Shown: positions 1 to 6,831 of the stretch, piece after piece
Numbering within the stretch: position 1 is the stretch's first letter
How the letters are laid out: each line of letters opens with the position of its first letter
Assembly (NCBI GenBank): GCA_045587665.1
Contig: JAZNCT010000069.1
Coordinates: forward strand, 1-8,236
Length of the DNA: 8,236 bases
Direction of reading: 5' to 3'
DNA from: SIG710 sp045587665
GTDB lineage: Bacteria > Bacillota > Clostridia > Oscillospirales > CAG-272
Notes under the pieces: model-generated
Database searches by the model: none
Told to the model about the DNA's origin: nothing
What the model saw: the letters and a program-made list of their open reading frames with translations, nothing else
Translations under genes and position numbers: made by a program

Positions 1-11
1 CCGCGCGGGCC

Positions 12-37
12 CCTCCTTTGGCATTTCCCAAAGGAGG
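12..37. repeat. Inverted repeat 1 (10-bp stem, 6-nt loop)
   Basis: CCTCCTTTGG at 12-21 pairs perfectly with CCAAAGGAGG at 28-37 around the loop CATTTC. The right arm contains an AGGAGG word that resembles a Shine-Dalgarno sequence, but no start codon and frame follow it. Confidence 0.85.
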
Positions 38-48
38 CAAAAGAAACA

Positions 49-75
49 TCAGAGGGGAACGCAGTTCCCCTCTGA
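49..75. repeat. Inverted repeat 2 (12-bp stem, 3-nt loop)
   Basis: TCAGAGGGGAAC at 49-60 pairs perfectly with GTTCCCCTCTGA at 64-75 around a 3-nt loop, GCA. The stem is strong and GC-rich. No T tract follows on either strand. Confidence 0.85.
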
Positions 76-104
76 GCACGCCCCTCCTGTGAGACCCTCG
101 CTCC

Positions 105-130
105 TGAAAATTGCAAGATAGCAATTTTCA
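105..130. repeat. Inverted repeat 3 (10-bp stem, 6-nt loop)
   Basis: TGAAAATTGC at 105-114 pairs perfectly with GCAATTTTCA at 121-130 around the loop AAGATA. It shares the word AAATTGC with inverted repeat 4, which suggests the two hairpins may be related. Confidence 0.8.
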
Positions 131-157
131 AAGTCGCTCCGAGATAAACTCGCCATT

Positions 158-193
158 CCCAAATTGCGCCATAAAGCACCGGCGCAATTTGGG
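158..193. repeat. Inverted repeat 4 (13-bp stem, 10-nt loop)
   Basis: CCCAAATTGCGCC at 158-170 pairs perfectly with GGCGCAATTTGGG at 181-193 around a 10-nt loop. It is the longest perfect stem of the cluster. On the plus strand it is followed by TAAATAAACC rather than a T run, so it is not an obvious terminator. Confidence 0.85.
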
Positions 194-203
194 TAAATAA
201 ACC

Positions 204-262
204 GCCCACTGCTTTCGTTCTCCGAAACCTATCGTTCGGAGTGAACCGCAGTGGGCTTTTTT
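204..262. terminator. Probably bidirectional intrinsic terminator closing the operon
   Basis: GCCCACTGC at 204-212 pairs with GCAGTGGGC at 248-256. Inside it, CTCCGAA at 220-226 pairs with TTCGGAG at 235-241, and GTT at 217-219 can pair with AAC at 244-246 across a 2-nt bulge, giving a long interrupted stem. The plus strand continues with six T residues at 257-262, the stronger polarity. On the minus strand the hairpin begins right after the lipoprotein stop codon and is followed by GGTTTATTT, a weaker U tract. The structure can therefore end the operon and also stop plus-strand transcription coming from a convergent gene beyond the left edge; that second role is inferred. Confidence 0.75.
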
Positions 263-891
263 CAGTATGTTGGGGTGTCAAGTCTCCAGCCGTTTTCGGT
301 CAGCGAAAAAGCAAGAATTATTGTTTTCTTTTCCCCATTTAGTTCGCTTTCTATGCTGACATTTACATATTCTCCGTTTGAAGGCTTAACTATCTCCATT
401 GTGCTGTAATTATAGGTTCTTGTTTCCTCTATAAGAGGCTCATAGTGCATGCTTTGATAAAGCCAACCGTCCCATTCAAGGTATCTGGCAGCTGAAACTC
501 CGGCAACCTCATCTGCGAATCCGTCAAATGCCATTTGAAATGCAGATTTAAGATATTCTTCAGAATATACCTCTTTTGCCGCTTCCTTCATATCATCTAT
601 TGTGAGATATTTGCTGTCATCTCTAACAGATTCATAATTATCAAGTGCGCTTGCAAGATTCTGATATACCAGCTTTTCTTCTTCTGATCCGTCTCTTTTA
701 TAAACAGGAAGTCCTTCTCCAAAAATAAATCCGTTTATTTCGGCAGATGCCTCCACAAGTGCTATATATTCCTCCCTCACCGTTTCAAGCTCCGGCGGCG
801 GTGTTGAACAGGAAGAAAAGGAAAAAATTAAAACGAAAAGTAATATTACCGGAAATGATAACTTTATTTTTTCTTTTACATAAGAAAACAT
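262..891 (-). CDS. Predicted lipoprotein of unknown function, coupled to gyrA
   Basis: Product of 209 residues with a bacterial lipoprotein signal: lysines at positions 6, 8 and 10, a hydrophobic stretch at about 11-26, then the lipobox-like FSSC with the acylated cysteine at position 28 and a proline-rich linker (STPPPE). Phenylalanine at -3 is less usual than Leu/Val/Ile. The mature part is acidic, starts with a helix-like segment (about 35-53), has Tyr-rich stretches in the middle and ends in a beta-like tail finishing WRLDTPTY. I do not recognise the family with confidence; the pattern loosely recalls small secreted NTF2-like or IseA-like domains, a weak guess. I chose the ATG at 891-889 because AGAGG at 905-901 precedes it by nine bases and the start lies 4 bp after the gyrA stop. 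An in-frame ATG at 924 would overlap gyrA by 29 bases and would place charged residues ahead of the signal peptide. It should share the gyrA transcript and perhaps be translationally coupled to it. Confidence 0.8.
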   Translation of the reverse strand: MFSYVKEKIKLSFPVILLFVLIFSFSSCSTPPPELETVREEYIALVEASAEINGFIFGEGLPVYKRDGSEEEKLVYQNLASALDNYESVRDDSKYLTIDDMKEAAKEVYSEEYLKSAFQMAFDGFADEVAGVSAARYLEWDGWLYQSMHYEPLIEETRTYNYSTMEIVKPSNGEYVNVSIESELNGEKKTIILAFSLTENGWRLDTPTY

Positions 892-895
892 ATTA

Positions 896-3385
896 TTATT
901 CCTCTTCTGTTTTCCCTGCTTCATCTATAATTTCACTTTCGGGTGCAATGCGAACTATATTTGAAATTATTGAATCTGCATCAACATTCATAACCTTTAC
1001 GCCTGCTGCAGTTCTCGAATATTTGTTGATAGAAGAAACTCCTGTTCTTATGATAGTACCCTGATCGGTTATTATCATAACATCATCATCCTCGCCAACT
1101 GCGGCAATTCCTGCAATAAGACCTGTTTCATCGGTGATATTATGGCACATATATCCTGTACCGCCGCGGTTCTTCATATTTCTGAAGTCGCCAAATTCTG
1201 TTCTCTTTCCCTTACCATTTTCGGTGATGGTAAGCAGTGACTTTCCTTCTTCAACGATAGCAACTCCCTTTATAAAGTCGCCGTCTCTGAGGCTCATACC
1301 TCTTACTCCTCTTGCAGGTCTGCCCATTGCTCTTACGTTCTGCTCGCTGAATCTGACAGTGTGTCCCTCATGTGAAGCAATGATAACATCATTTTGTCCG
1401 TTTGTATGGAGCACGGAAACAAGATCGTCTCCCTCGTCAAGTCCTATTGCTATCTTTCCGCCCTTTCTCTGATATTCAAAATCAGTAAGAAGGGTCTTTT
1501 TGATAACGCCGTTCTTTGTTACCATTGTAAGGTATTCGCCGTCAACAAAATCACTTATTCCGATCACAGCTGTAATTTTTTCATCCTCACGCAGGTCAAG
1601 AATATTAACAACATTAGTTCCCTTTGCTGTTCTTGAAGCCTCAGGAATTCTATAGCCCTTGACGGTATAAACTCTGCCCGTATTTGTAAAGAGCATCAGA
1701 TAGGAATGAGAATTCATAACCGTTACCTTGTCGATAAAGTCATCTTCCTTGGTTGTCATACCTATCTTACCAACACCGCCGCGGTTCTGAGCCGCATATT
1801 CTGAAACATGCTGACGCTTGATATATCCGCTGTTTGTCATTGTGATAACGCAGGTGTGGCGCTCTATAAGATCCTCAAGGTCTATCTCCTCTTCTGCCTC
1901 AACAATATCGGTCAGTCTATCGTCACCAAACTTGTTCTTTATCTCTCTCATCTCTTCTTTTATGATATCCATAACTCTGTATTCGTTTGCAAGGATATCA
2001 CGAAGATCTGCAATAAGCTCATTCAGCTTCTGGAGCTCATCCTCAATCTTCTGTCTTTCCATACCGGTAAGGCGGCCGAGAGTCATTTCAACTATAGCCT
2101 GTGCCTGCTCGTCGGTAAGACCAAAGCGTGTGCAAAGTCTTTCCTTTGAATGAGGAATAGACTCAGATGTCTTCATTATTTCAACAACCTCATCAATATT
2201 ATCGGTTGCAATGATATATCCCTCAAGTATATGAGCTCTCTTTTCGGCCTTGCGAAGCTCAAAGCCTGTCCTTCTTGTTATGACCTGCTTCTGATGTTTG
2301 ATATATATATCAAGAATGTCTGCAAGGGGAAGTATCTTTGGCTCTCCGTCCACAAGCGCAAGCATATTGATAGCGCAGGTGTCCTGAAGCTGGGTGTATT
2401 TATAGAGCTGGTTCATTATGACCTGGGGATTTGCATCACGGCGGTATTCGATAACTATTCTCATACCGTCCTTGCCCGATTCATCTCTTATATCGGTGAT
2501 TCCCTCTATCCTCTTATCCTTAACCAGCGGAACGATGCTCTTGCAAAGCTCGCTCTTATTTACCTGATAAGGAATTTCTGTAAAGATTATGCGGTTTTTT
2601 TCAGCCTCTATCTCACCCTTTGCACGAACCATAACTCGGCCCTTGCCGGTCTTGTATGCTTCTACTATTCCCCGTGTTCCGTAAATGGTTGCGGCAGTTG
2701 GAAAATCGGGACCCTTTATATACTGCATCAGCTCTTCTGTTGTGCATTCGGGATTATCCATGCGGTATTCGGTTGCATCTATAACCTCGCAGAGATTATG
2801 AGGAGGAATATATGTAGCCATACCTACAGCTATACCGATAGATCCGTTTACAAGAAGATTTGGAAACTTTGAAGGAAGAACTGTTGGTTCTTTCCTCTTG
2901 TTATCAAAGTTTGGAACAAAATCAACAACGTCCTTTTCGATATCTCTCATCAGATAATCGGCAATTCTGCTCATTCTTGCCTCTGTATAACGGTAAGCCG
3001 CCGGTGGGTCTCCGTCAACAGAGCCAAAGTTACCCTGACCGTCAACAAGGGTATAGCGCAGAGAGAAATCCTGAGCAAAGCGCACCATTGTGCCGTAAAC
3101 TGCCGCATCACCGTGAGGATGATAGCGACCGAGCACGTTACCAACTGTTGTAGCCGATTTGCAATAAGGCTTATCGTGTGTCAGATTATCCTCATACATA
3201 GCGTACATAATTCGCCTCTGACCCGGCTTCATACCGTCTCTTGCATCAGGAAGAGCACGGCTTGTTATAACACTCATCGAATATTCAATGAATGATTTTT
3301 TAACTTCCTTTTCGATATCAACATCAACTATCTTTTGATCTTCAAAAAGTATATCCTGTTCTGTGTAATCGTTTTTCTTTGCCAC
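896..3385 (-). CDS. gyrA: DNA gyrase subunit A
   Basis: Breakage-reunion subunit of DNA gyrase, which introduces negative supercoils using ATP hydrolysed by GyrB. Its 829 residues fit GyrA. The N-terminal half holds the winged-helix and tower domains: SRALPDARDGMKPGQRRI at 42-59, HPHGD at 89-93, and the active-site tyrosine Y133 in RYTE, which forms the 5'-phosphotyrosine link. From about residue 510 a six-bladed beta-pinwheel follows, with repeated blade motifs (QNRGGVG at 533-539, QRKGGK at 639-644, GRPARG at 688-693, KNRGGTG at 738-744, SRTAAGV at 790-796), then a short acidic tail. The start is GTG at 3385-3383, preceded by AGAAAGG; no better ATG is present. The positions equivalent to E. 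coli Ser83 and Asp87 are Ala94 and Gly98. The GyrA-box lacks the usual basic residue at position 6. Paired with gyrB 44 bp upstream, so GyrA is preferred over ParC. Confidence 0.96.
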   Translation of the reverse strand: MAKKNDYTEQDILFEDQKIVDVDIEKEVKKSFIEYSMSVITSRALPDARDGMKPGQRRIMYAMYEDNLTHDKPYCKSATTVGNVLGRYHPHGDAAVYGTMVRFAQDFSLRYTLVDGQGNFGSVDGDPPAAYRYTEARMSRIADYLMRDIEKDVVDFVPNFDNKRKEPTVLPSKFPNLLVNGSIGIAVGMATYIPPHNLCEVIDATEYRMDNPECTTEELMQYIKGPDFPTAATIYGTRGIVEAYKTGKGRVMVRAKGEIEAEKNRIIFTEIPYQVNKSELCKSIVPLVKDKRIEGITDIRDESGKDGMRIVIEYRRDANPQVIMNQLYKYTQLQDTCAINMLALVDGEPKILPLADILDIYIKHQKQVITRRTGFELRKAEKRAHILEGYIIATDNIDEVVEIMKTSESIPHSKERLCTRFGLTDEQAQAIVEMTLGRLTGMERQKIEDELQKLNELIADLRDILANEYRVMDIIKEEMREIKNKFGDDRLTDIVEAEEEIDLEDLIERHTCVITMTNSGYIKRQHVSEYAAQNRGGVGKIGMTTKEDDFIDKVTVMNSHSYLMLFTNTGRVYTVKGYRIPEASRTAKGTNVVNILDLREDEKITAVIGISDFVDGEYLTMVTKNGVIKKTLLTDFEYQRKGGKIAIGLDEGDDLVSVLHTNGQNDVIIASHEGHTVRFSEQNVRAMGRPARGVRGMSLRDGDFIKGVAIVEEGKSLLTITENGKGKRTEFGDFRNMKNRGGTGYMCHNITDETGLIAGIAAVGEDDDVMIITDQGTIIRTGVSSINKYSRTAAGVKVMNVDADSIISNIVRIAPESEIIDEAGKTEEE

Positions 3386-3429
3386 TTTTATTTTTGCCTT
3401 TCTTCTTATTTAAAGATTGGTTTTAAAAA
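3386..3429 (-). promoter_or_regulatory. gyrB-gyrA spacer with ribosome binding site
   Basis: The 44-bp spacer is AT-rich. On the minus strand it contains AGAAGAAAGG followed by 11 bases and the GTG start of gyrA. This purine-rich stretch is a moderate Shine-Dalgarno match and supports the GTG choice. I see no convincing promoter or terminator in it, consistent with gyrB and gyrA sharing a transcript. Confidence 0.5.
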
Positions 3430-5352
3430 TCAAATATCAAGATTTTCCGCATATTTTGCGTTTTCCTGAATAAATTCTCTTCTTGGTTCAACCTTATCTC
3501 CCATAAGTATTGAGAACATATTATCACAGGCGATAGCGTCATCAAGAGTTGCCCTTAGAATAGTTCTTGTATTTGGATCCATAGTTGTTTCCCAAAGCTG
3601 ATCAGGGTTCATCTCACCAAGACCCTTATAGCGCTGAGTATCTGCATTTCCTCCAAGCTCAGCCATATACTGATCTCTTTCTTCATCGCTGAAAGCATAT
3701 CTGACCTGCTTGCCCTTCCAAACCTTATAAAGCGGCGGCTGAGCAAAATAAACGTGACCGTCCTCAATAAGCTGTCTCATATAGCGATAGAAGAATGTTA
3801 GTAGAAGTATTCTTATATGAGATCCATCAACATCCGCATCGGCCATAATAATTATCTTTCCATAGCGGAGTTTGTTTATATCAAAGTTTTCTCTTCCTAT
3901 TCCGCATCCGAGAGCCTGAATGATAGGTGTAAGAGACTGATTTCCGTAAACGCTTGCCTCACGGCTCTTTTCAACGTTAAGAACCTTTCCTCTGAGGGGA
4001 AGGATTGCCTGAAAACGGCTGTCTCTGCCCTGCTTTGCACTTCCTCCCGCAGAGTCTCCCTCAACCAGATAAAGCTCGGTAAGCTCTGCCTTCCTTTCCT
4101 GACAATCTGCCAGCTTTCCGGGCATTGAGCCGCCCTCAAGAAATCCCTTTCTTCTTGTTTCTTCTCTTGCTTTTCTTGCTGCCTCTCTTGCTCTTGTTGC
4201 TTCAACTGCCTTTTCGATTATAGTTTTTCCAACAGCAGGATTTTCTTCAAGAAATTCTGCAAGCTTAGCTGACACCATGCTGTAAACAAAAGGTCTCATT
4301 TCGCTGTTACCCAGTTTTCCTTTTGTCTGACCTTCAAACTGAGCATCTGTAAGCTTAACAGAAATAATAGCAGTAAGTCCTTCACGCACGTCTTCGCCGG
4401 AAAGATTCTTTTCGCTGTCTTTAAGTATCTTTTTTGCTCTGCCATAGTCATTAAGTACCTTTGTGAGAGCTGTCTTAAATCCTATATCGTGAGTTCCGCC
4501 TTCTATAGTGTGGATATTATTTGCAAAAGAAATAAGTGTTTCATAATATGATGTTGTATACTGAAGGGCAACCTCTGCAACAAAGTTATCCTTTTCAGCC
4601 TTCATATAAATGACCTGAGGATGAATTTTATCATCTGTTTTTTGAGAATTGAGATATTCTACAAATGAAATTATTCCGCCCTCATACATAAGGTCGTCTT
4701 CTCTTACGGGATCAACTCTTTCGTCACGCAGAACAATATTTGTTCCACCGTTCAGAAATGCCTGCTCGCGAAGTCTGTTAAGAAGAATTTCATAGCTGAA
4801 TACTGTCGTTTCTGTAAATATCTCTGCATCCGGCTTAAATCTCACATAAAGACCGTGATCATCTGTTTCTCCCTCACATTTAAAGGCTCTTGTTACTTTA
4901 CCTTTTTCAAAACGCTCGGTATATCTTTTTCCGTCATAGCAGTTATCAACCTCAACCCACTCTGAAAGTGCGTTTACAACAGAAGCACCAACTCCGTGAA
5001 GGCCTCCTGAAAATTTATATCCGTCTCCGCCAAATTTTCCGCCTGCGTGAAGGACTGTATAAACCACCTCAAGAGTAGGAATACCCATTTTAGGGTGAAT
5101 ATTTGAGGGAATACCTCTTCCGTTATCACGAACAGAAACAGAATTATCCTTATGAATAGTCACCTCTATGCGAGAGCAGTGACCCGCAAGAGCCTCGTCG
5201 ATAGAGTTATCCACTATCTCATACACGAGATGGTGAAGACCTCTCTCTGAGGTTGAGCCAATGTACATACCCGGGCGCTTTCTAACAGCCTCAAGACCTT
5301 CAAGCACCTGTATTTGGCTTTCGTCATAAACGTGATTTTCCTTGTTTTGCAT
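3430..5352 (-). CDS. gyrB: DNA gyrase subunit B
   Basis: ATPase subunit of DNA gyrase. The GHKL ATPase domain is complete: catalytic Glu45 and Mg-binding Asn49 in EIVDNS, Asp76 in DNGRG, and the ATP lid GGLHGVGASVVNA at 116-128. The transducer domain carries QTKGKLG at 342-348, with Lys344 equivalent to E. coli Lys337. The TOPRIM domain shows EGDSAGGSA at 431-439 and DADVDG at 505-510, giving the Glu and the acidic pair that bind catalytic metal, and PLRGK at 452-456. The C-terminal domain has RYKGLGEMNPDQLWETT at 574-590. At 640 residues it is the short Gram-positive form, without the roughly 170-residue insertion of enterobacterial GyrB. The ATG at 5352-5350 is preceded by AAAGGAAAG. It lies 42 bp after remB and 44 bp before gyrA. 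No key residue is missing. Confidence 0.97.
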   Translation of the reverse strand: MQNKENHVYDESQIQVLEGLEAVRKRPGMYIGSTSERGLHHLVYEIVDNSIDEALAGHCSRIEVTIHKDNSVSVRDNGRGIPSNIHPKMGIPTLEVVYTVLHAGGKFGGDGYKFSGGLHGVGASVVNALSEWVEVDNCYDGKRYTERFEKGKVTRAFKCEGETDDHGLYVRFKPDAEIFTETTVFSYEILLNRLREQAFLNGGTNIVLRDERVDPVREDDLMYEGGIISFVEYLNSQKTDDKIHPQVIYMKAEKDNFVAEVALQYTTSYYETLISFANNIHTIEGGTHDIGFKTALTKVLNDYGRAKKILKDSEKNLSGEDVREGLTAIISVKLTDAQFEGQTKGKLGNSEMRPFVYSMVSAKLAEFLEENPAVGKTIIEKAVEATRAREAARKAREETRRKGFLEGGSMPGKLADCQERKAELTELYLVEGDSAGGSAKQGRDSRFQAILPLRGKVLNVEKSREASVYGNQSLTPIIQALGCGIGRENFDINKLRYGKIIIMADADVDGSHIRILLLTFFYRYMRQLIEDGHVYFAQPPLYKVWKGKQVRYAFSDEERDQYMAELGGNADTQRYKGLGEMNPDQLWETTMDPNTRTILRATLDDAIACDNMFSILMGDKVEPRREFIQENAKYAENLDI

Positions 5353-5356
5353 TTGT

Positions 5357-5365
5357 CTTTCCTTT
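5357..5365 (-). promoter_or_regulatory. gyrB ribosome binding site
   Basis: AAAGGAAAG on the minus strand ends four bases before the gyrB ATG, placing its AAAGG core at normal spacing. It supports the start at 5352. The rest of the 42-bp spacer is AT-rich and shows no clear -35/-10 pair. Confidence 0.6.
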
Positions 5366-5394
5366 CAGTTTTATCTTTTTACATAAAATAATTT

Positions 5395-5679
5395 TTAAAG
5401 ATTTTCATAAAAGCTTTTCATTCTTCCAAGAAGAACAATTGAAGAAAGCTGTGAAAAGCATATTTTAAATTTTCCTCTGTCGGCAAAATCGCTTTCTGTA
5501 TCCGAATATATTATGAATGATTTCGGTATCTCATTTGATGCCGCCTCGAGAAATCCTTCTTTTTCTGCTTCAACAAGATATTTTCTCGTCTCCGCCGATA
5601 TGCTGGCGTTGTCTGTGTCAAATATTCCGATTATATTTTTCTCTCTTATATTTCTATTGTTTCCAACATGAAGATACAT
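5395..5679 (-). CDS. remB: RemB/YaaB-type DUF370 regulator
   Basis: Small protein of 94 residues matching the DUF370 (RemA/RemB) family: MYLHVG at 1-6, IIGIFD at 16-21, PKSFIIYSD at 52-60 and ICFSQLSSIVLLGR at 73-86, the last resembling the conserved YSPLSSSTLKKR-type tail. In Bacillus subtilis, RemA and RemB are needed for expression of biofilm-matrix genes, RemA being a DNA-binding oligomer, and remB (yaaB) sits between recF and gyrB exactly as here. That position is the main reason for choosing RemB rather than RemA. The protein is slightly longer than the roughly 80-residue B. subtilis homologue. Its ATG is preceded by GGGAG at 5690-5686, and it starts 15 bp after the recF stop, so it is very likely co-expressed with recF. 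Whether it controls matrix genes in this organism cannot be told from the window. Confidence 0.85.
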   Translation of the reverse strand: MYLHVGNNRNIREKNIIGIFDTDNASISAETRKYLVEAEKEGFLEAASNEIPKSFIIYSDTESDFADRGKFKICFSQLSSIVLLGRMKSFYENL

Positions 5680-5685
5680 AGATCT

Positions 5686-5690
5686 CTCCC
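5686..5690 (-). promoter_or_regulatory. remB ribosome binding site
   Basis: GGGAG on the minus strand lies six bases before the remB ATG, within the 15-bp recF-remB spacer. It fixes the start at 5679 and leaves no room for a separate promoter between the two genes. Confidence 0.6.
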
Positions 5691-5694
5691 AATT

Positions 5695-6804
5695 TTATTC
5701 GTAATATTTTCCACTCTCGGCAAATATTCTTTTTGCATCACCAAAATCAATTTTTTCGCAAGTGGTTATTATAACCTGTCTGTCTTTTATGTTTGAAAGG
5801 AGAAATTCTCTCCTTTTTTCATCAAGCTCGCTCAGCACATCGTCAAGAAGAAGAACAGGTCTTTCTTTTGTTTCAAAAAAGCAGATATCACCCTCGGCAA
5901 GCTTCATTGCAAGAGCAAGAGATCTCTGCTGACCCTGTGAGCCAAACATTCTTGCGCTCTTACCGTTTATCATTATTTCAATATCATCCTTGTGAATTCC
6001 CCACAAGGTTGACTTTGCCGCTATTTCTCTCTCTATGTTTTTTGAAAGAAGCTCTTTATATCTGTTTTCAACAGCATTTATATCAAGATATTCCTCTCCG
6101 ATTTGCTTTGAAGAACCTATATATTCCATTTCAATTTTTTCCTTCATTCCTGTCATATCGGAAAAGTATTTTGAAACCGCCTCTTCAACCTTTTTAACAT
6201 ATTTATATCTGAAGCTGCTTATAAGAGCCGCCTCATGTGAAAGCTGCTCTGACCAGAGCGAAATTGTTGAATCAAGAGTTCTTCTGTCTTCTTCTGCATT
6301 CTTTATAAGTCTGTTTCTCTGATCGAGAATAGAATAATATCTTTGAAGAGACTTTAAATAAACAGGCCTGAACTGCGATATGGCAATATCAAGATAATTG
6401 CGCCTCATAGAAGGTCCTTCTTTTATAAGAGAAAGATGCTCCGGGCAAAACAGAACTGCAATAAAACTTCCTATCATTTCAGAAAGTCTTTCTATTTTTA
6501 CCCCGTTAAGCTCAATTCTTCTTCTTTTTCCTCTCGCAACATGGATCTTAAGATTTTGAATATCACTGCGTCTCTCTGTTTTAAAGCCCATTTCGATAAG
6601 AGCTTCGTTCTCGCCAAATCTTATAACGTCAGCTTCTTTTGCACCTCTGAAGCTTTTTCCGAGAGAAAAGATATATATACCCTCAAGAAGATTCGTTTTT
6701 CCCTGTGCGTTATCTCCTATAAGAATATTTACTCCGTCATCAAAACTCACAGCAGCATCTTCTATATTTCTGTAATTCTTTATTTTTATATACTTGCAGA
6801 TCAT
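5695..6804 (-). CDS. recF: DNA replication and repair protein RecF
   Basis: SMC-like ATPase that, with RecO and RecR, helps load RecA at single-strand gaps and protects stalled forks. The 369-residue length is typical. The N-terminus KIKNYRNI is the family hallmark; Walker A is GDNAQGKT at 30-37, the ABC signature SQGQQRSLALAMKLAEG at 289-305, and Walker B with the D-loop LLLDDVLSELD at 318-328, including both acidic residues. The middle part (about 140-270) forms the coiled, helical arm II, with charged stretches such as DQRNRLIKNA. The ATG at 6804-6802 is preceded by GAGG eight bases away. The gene starts 27 bp after dnaN, with no S4-domain gene between them, unlike the Bacillus order. All nucleotide-binding motifs look intact. 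Confidence 0.96.
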   Translation of the reverse strand: MICKYIKIKNYRNIEDAAVSFDDGVNILIGDNAQGKTNLLEGIYIFSLGKSFRGAKEADVIRFGENEALIEMGFKTERRSDIQNLKIHVARGKRRRIELNGVKIERLSEMIGSFIAVLFCPEHLSLIKEGPSMRRNYLDIAISQFRPVYLKSLQRYYSILDQRNRLIKNAEEDRRTLDSTISLWSEQLSHEAALISSFRYKYVKKVEEAVSKYFSDMTGMKEKIEMEYIGSSKQIGEEYLDINAVENRYKELLSKNIEREIAAKSTLWGIHKDDIEIMINGKSARMFGSQGQQRSLALAMKLAEGDICFFETKERPVLLLDDVLSELDEKRREFLLSNIKDRQVIITTCEKIDFGDAKRIFAESGKYYE

Positions 6805-6831
6805 AGAAAAAGCCTCAATATTTAAAAAATA

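Larger units (their letters stand above)
1..203. repeat. Cluster of four perfect inverted repeats, no gene
   Basis: This gene-free stretch lies beyond the terminator of the replication operon. It holds four perfect palindromic hairpins one after another, with stems of 10, 12, 10 and 13 bp at 12-37, 49-75, 105-130 and 158-193. The first 110 bases are about 60% GC by hand count, clearly richer than the AT-rich neighbouring genes. None of the four is followed by a run of T on either strand, so they do not look like intrinsic terminators. I found no start codon with a ribosome binding site and no convincing coding frame. The best guess is a dispersed palindromic (REP-like) intergenic element, or two such elements side by side; this is inference, because only one copy is visible. 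An origin as a structured RNA or the tail of a gene beyond the left edge cannot be excluded. Confidence 0.6.

Noticed and set aside
1..203. CRISPR-like or tRNA-like structure in the palindrome cluster
   Set aside because: The hairpins have different sequences and no constant repeat with regular spacers, and no cloverleaf or T-loop word (GTTCGANTC) is present.
892..924. Longer lipoprotein start overlapping the gyrA end
   Set aside because: It adds 11 mostly charged or polar residues before the signal peptide, and the ribosome binding site and spacing favour the ATG at 891.
2150..2872. Plus-strand open frame of 240 codons
   Set aside because: It lies wholly inside gyrA on the opposite strand, has Cys- and Tyr-rich low-plausibility sequence and no ribosome binding site; it is a shadow of the gyrA frame.
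896..3385. Identification as ParC (topoisomerase IV subunit A) instead of GyrA
   Set aside because: It is adjacent to gyrB at the replication operon, has a six-bladed C-terminal domain with a recognisable although degenerate GyrA-box, and ends in an acidic tail.
3897..4205. Minus-strand open frame of 102 codons rich in Gln/Glu/Arg
   Set aside because: It is an alternative frame within gyrB, beginning over the codons for its Arg/Ala/Glu-rich linker; the gyrB frame carries all conserved motifs.
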